Below are positions 4,775 to 5,815 of a DNA stretch of 5,815 bases, in pieces; the first letter of the stretch is position 1, and the number at the start of each line of letters is the position of its first letter. The DNA is taken from assembly GCA_013331575.1 (NCBI GenBank), contig DUGD01000041.1:1-5815 (forward strand), in the 5' to 3' direction. This DNA is from Candidatus Woesearchaeota archaeon. Lineage in GTDB: Archaea > Nanobdellota > Nanobdellia > Woesearchaeales > UBA525. Under the pieces are notes generated by a model. The model did not search any database. It saw only the letters and a list, made by a program, of their open reading frames with translations, and was not told the origin of the DNA. The position numbers were made by a program, and so were the translations under genes.

Positions 4775-4781
4775 TTATAAA
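4775..4781 (+). promoter_or_regulatory. TATA box of srp54
   Basis: TTATAAA centred at 4778, 27 nt before ATG 4805, so the mRNA is predicted to be leaderless. It is identical to the box before RNA copy B. Confidence 0.7.
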
Positions 4782-4804
4782 CAATCCTCGGTTCGTAAGC
4801 AATC

Positions 4805-5815
4805 ATGGTGCTCGACAAGCTGGGCGATTCGCTCAAGGCCACGCTACGCAAGCTGACAGGCGCGACTTTCGTGGATGAGAAAGTCATTGGGGAGCTTGTC
4901 AAGGATATCCAGCGCGCGCTCCTCCAAGCCGACGTGAACGTCCAACTCGTCTTCTCGCTCACAAAATCCATCAAAGATAGGGCGCTCGGCGAGAAGCCCC
5001 CAAAAGGCCTCGGAATGCGCGAGCACGTGGTCAATATCGTGTACGACGAGCTCGTCAAGTTCCTCGGCGGGGATAAGACGACGGTCGAGCTCACCAAAAA
5101 GCCGTTCAAGCTCATGCTCGTCGGACTCTTCGGCAACGGCAAGACGACGACATGCGGCAAGCTCGCCAAGCACTACAAGAAACGCGGCGTGAGGGTCGCG
5201 ATGATATCGACCGACACCTGGCGTCCCGCAGCGTTCGACCAACTTAAGCAGCTTGGCGCACAGATAGACATTCCTGTCTTCGGCGATAAGACATTGAAAT
5301 CCCCCGCCGAGATATTCAAGAAGTTCGAGAAGGAGCTCTCCGGCTACGACCTCATCATCATCGACACGGCTGGCCGCGACGCGCTCTCGGACGAGCTCAT
5401 CACAGAACTCGACGCTATCAACAAAGCGGTACGCCCCGACGAGACGCTGCTCGTGATGAACGCCGTAGTCGGCCAATCGGCGCAGAAACAGGCGCAAGCG
5501 TTCCACGACACGTGCAACGTGACCGGCGTCATCATCTCGAAGCTCGACGGCACGGCGAAAGGCGGCGGCGCACTCACCGCCTGCTCGGTCACCGGCGCAC
5601 CCGTCAAGTTCATCGGCGTCGGCGAGAAGATAGACGATTTCGAGGAGTTCAGGCCGAAAGGGTTCGTCGGAAGACTGCTCGGCATGGGCGACCTCGAATC
5701 GCTTCTCGAGACCGCACAGGAGGCTTTCCAGCACGAGGATGCCGAGGCGATGGGAGCGCGCATGCTCGCGGGCGAATTCAACCTCGTCGATCTCTACGAG
5801 CAGATGCAGGCGATG
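4805..5815 (+). CDS. srp54: Signal recognition particle 54 kDa protein (SRP54), N and G domains, cut by window edge
   Basis: SRP54 is the GTPase of the signal recognition particle. It binds signal sequences on ribosomes with SRP RNA and docks with FtsY at the membrane. There are 337 codons in the window. N domain about 1-95, with the ALLQADVNVQLV signature (39-50). G domain: P-loop GLFGNGKTTT (107-116), DTWRPAAFDQL (137-147), DTAGR (187-191), NAVVGQSA (219-226), SKLDGTAKGGGA (245-256), GVGEKIDDFEEF (271-282). The RLLGMGDLESLLE linker (290-302) leads into the M domain, whose RNA- and signal-binding parts lie outside the window. It is SRP54 and not FtsY, as the N-domain signature and linker show. 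The start at 4805 fits the TATA spacing. Atypical residues are Phe109 in the P-loop (usually Gln or Asn), Trp139 (usually Tyr) and Asn219 (usually Asp). Confidence 0.97.
   Translation, partial: MVLDKLGDSLKATLRKLTGATFVDEKVIGELVKDIQRALLQADVNVQLVFSLTKSIKDRALGEKPPKGLGMREHVVNIVYDELVKFLGGDKTTVELTKKPFKLMLVGLFGNGKTTTCGKLAKHYKKRGVRVAMISTDTWRPAAFDQLKQLGAQIDIPVFGDKTLKSPAEIFKKFEKELSGYDLIIIDTAGRDALSDELITELDAINKAVRPDETLLVMNAVVGQSAQKQAQAFHDTCNVTGVIISKLDGTAKGGGALTACSVTGAPVKFIGVGEKIDDFEEFRPKGFVGRLLGMGDLESLLETAQEAFQHEDAEAMGARMLAGEFNLVDLYEQMQAM

Noticed and set aside
4617..4800. Possible SRP RNA gene next to srp54
   Set aside because: No GGAAG/GCAGC core motif and no long hairpin typical of archaeal SRP RNA.
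4513..4804. RNA copy C as a riboswitch or leader of srp54
   Set aside because: srp54 has its own TATA box 27 nt before the ATG, and the other two copies do not precede a gene on the same strand.
4519..4878. Plus-strand 119-residue frame running into srp54
   Set aside because: It crosses RNA copy C, the palindrome and the srp54 promoter, has no promoter of its own with proper spacing, and overlaps srp54 in another frame.
4844..5734. Minus-strand 296-residue frame
   Set aside because: It is long but exactly antisense to srp54 and has Leu/Asp/Glu/Arg-rich mirror composition; high GC at the third codon position produces such frames.

Overview
This window comes from an archaeal chromosome. It holds an archaeal-type SRP54 with no RNA gene of its own nearby, an RtcB RNA ligase, an endonuclease IV, and promoters of the TATA type (TTATAAA, TTTAAAA, TATAAAA) placed about 26-30 nt before start codons. 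Such spacing implies leaderless or nearly leaderless mRNAs. There are almost no Shine-Dalgarno sequences. The SRP54 P-loop reads GLFGNGKTTT, a variant I associate loosely with small-genome (DPANN-type) archaea. I cannot place the lineage from this window alone.

Layout. Bases 1-354 (minus) are the N-terminal part of rtcB, cut by the window edge. Bases 460-900 (minus) are a small unrecognised protein with AT-richer, AGA-using codons. Bases 901-1194 are a spacer with two back-to-back TATA boxes and a candidate structured RNA (copy B, plus). Bases 1195-2097 (minus) are a RecB/Cas4-like PD-(D/E)XK nuclease with a predicted Fe-S cluster and a GTG start. Bases 2243-3139 (plus) are an unrecognised helical protein. 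Bases 3140-3435 hold a second RNA copy (copy A, minus). Bases 3436-4311 (plus) are endonuclease IV. Bases 4312-4804 hold a cluster of strong hairpins, a third, diverged RNA copy (copy C, plus), and an SRP54 promoter abutted by a perfect 12-bp palindrome. Bases 4805-5815 (plus) are SRP54, cut before most of its M domain.

The main discovery candidate is a family of about 95-105 nt sequences. One copy lies in each of the three long intergenic spacers, in either orientation. Copies A and B match at 72 of 86 positions in three ungapped blocks (hand count). The differences are largely compensatory: the same helix reads GCCGC/GCGGC in B, GGGGC/GCCCC in A and GGCGC/GCGCC in C. The closing helix varies in the same way. 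Copy B has a TATA box exactly where it would start transcription at the foot of the closing helix. This looks like a multi-copy structured non-coding RNA that I do not recognise, with a copy-specific segment inside a conserved scaffold.

The protein genes appear to be single-gene transcription units, each with its own promoter. They cover RNA ligation/repair (RtcB), DNA repair (endonuclease IV, RecB-like nuclease) and membrane protein targeting (SRP54). I see no operon that ties them into one pathway.
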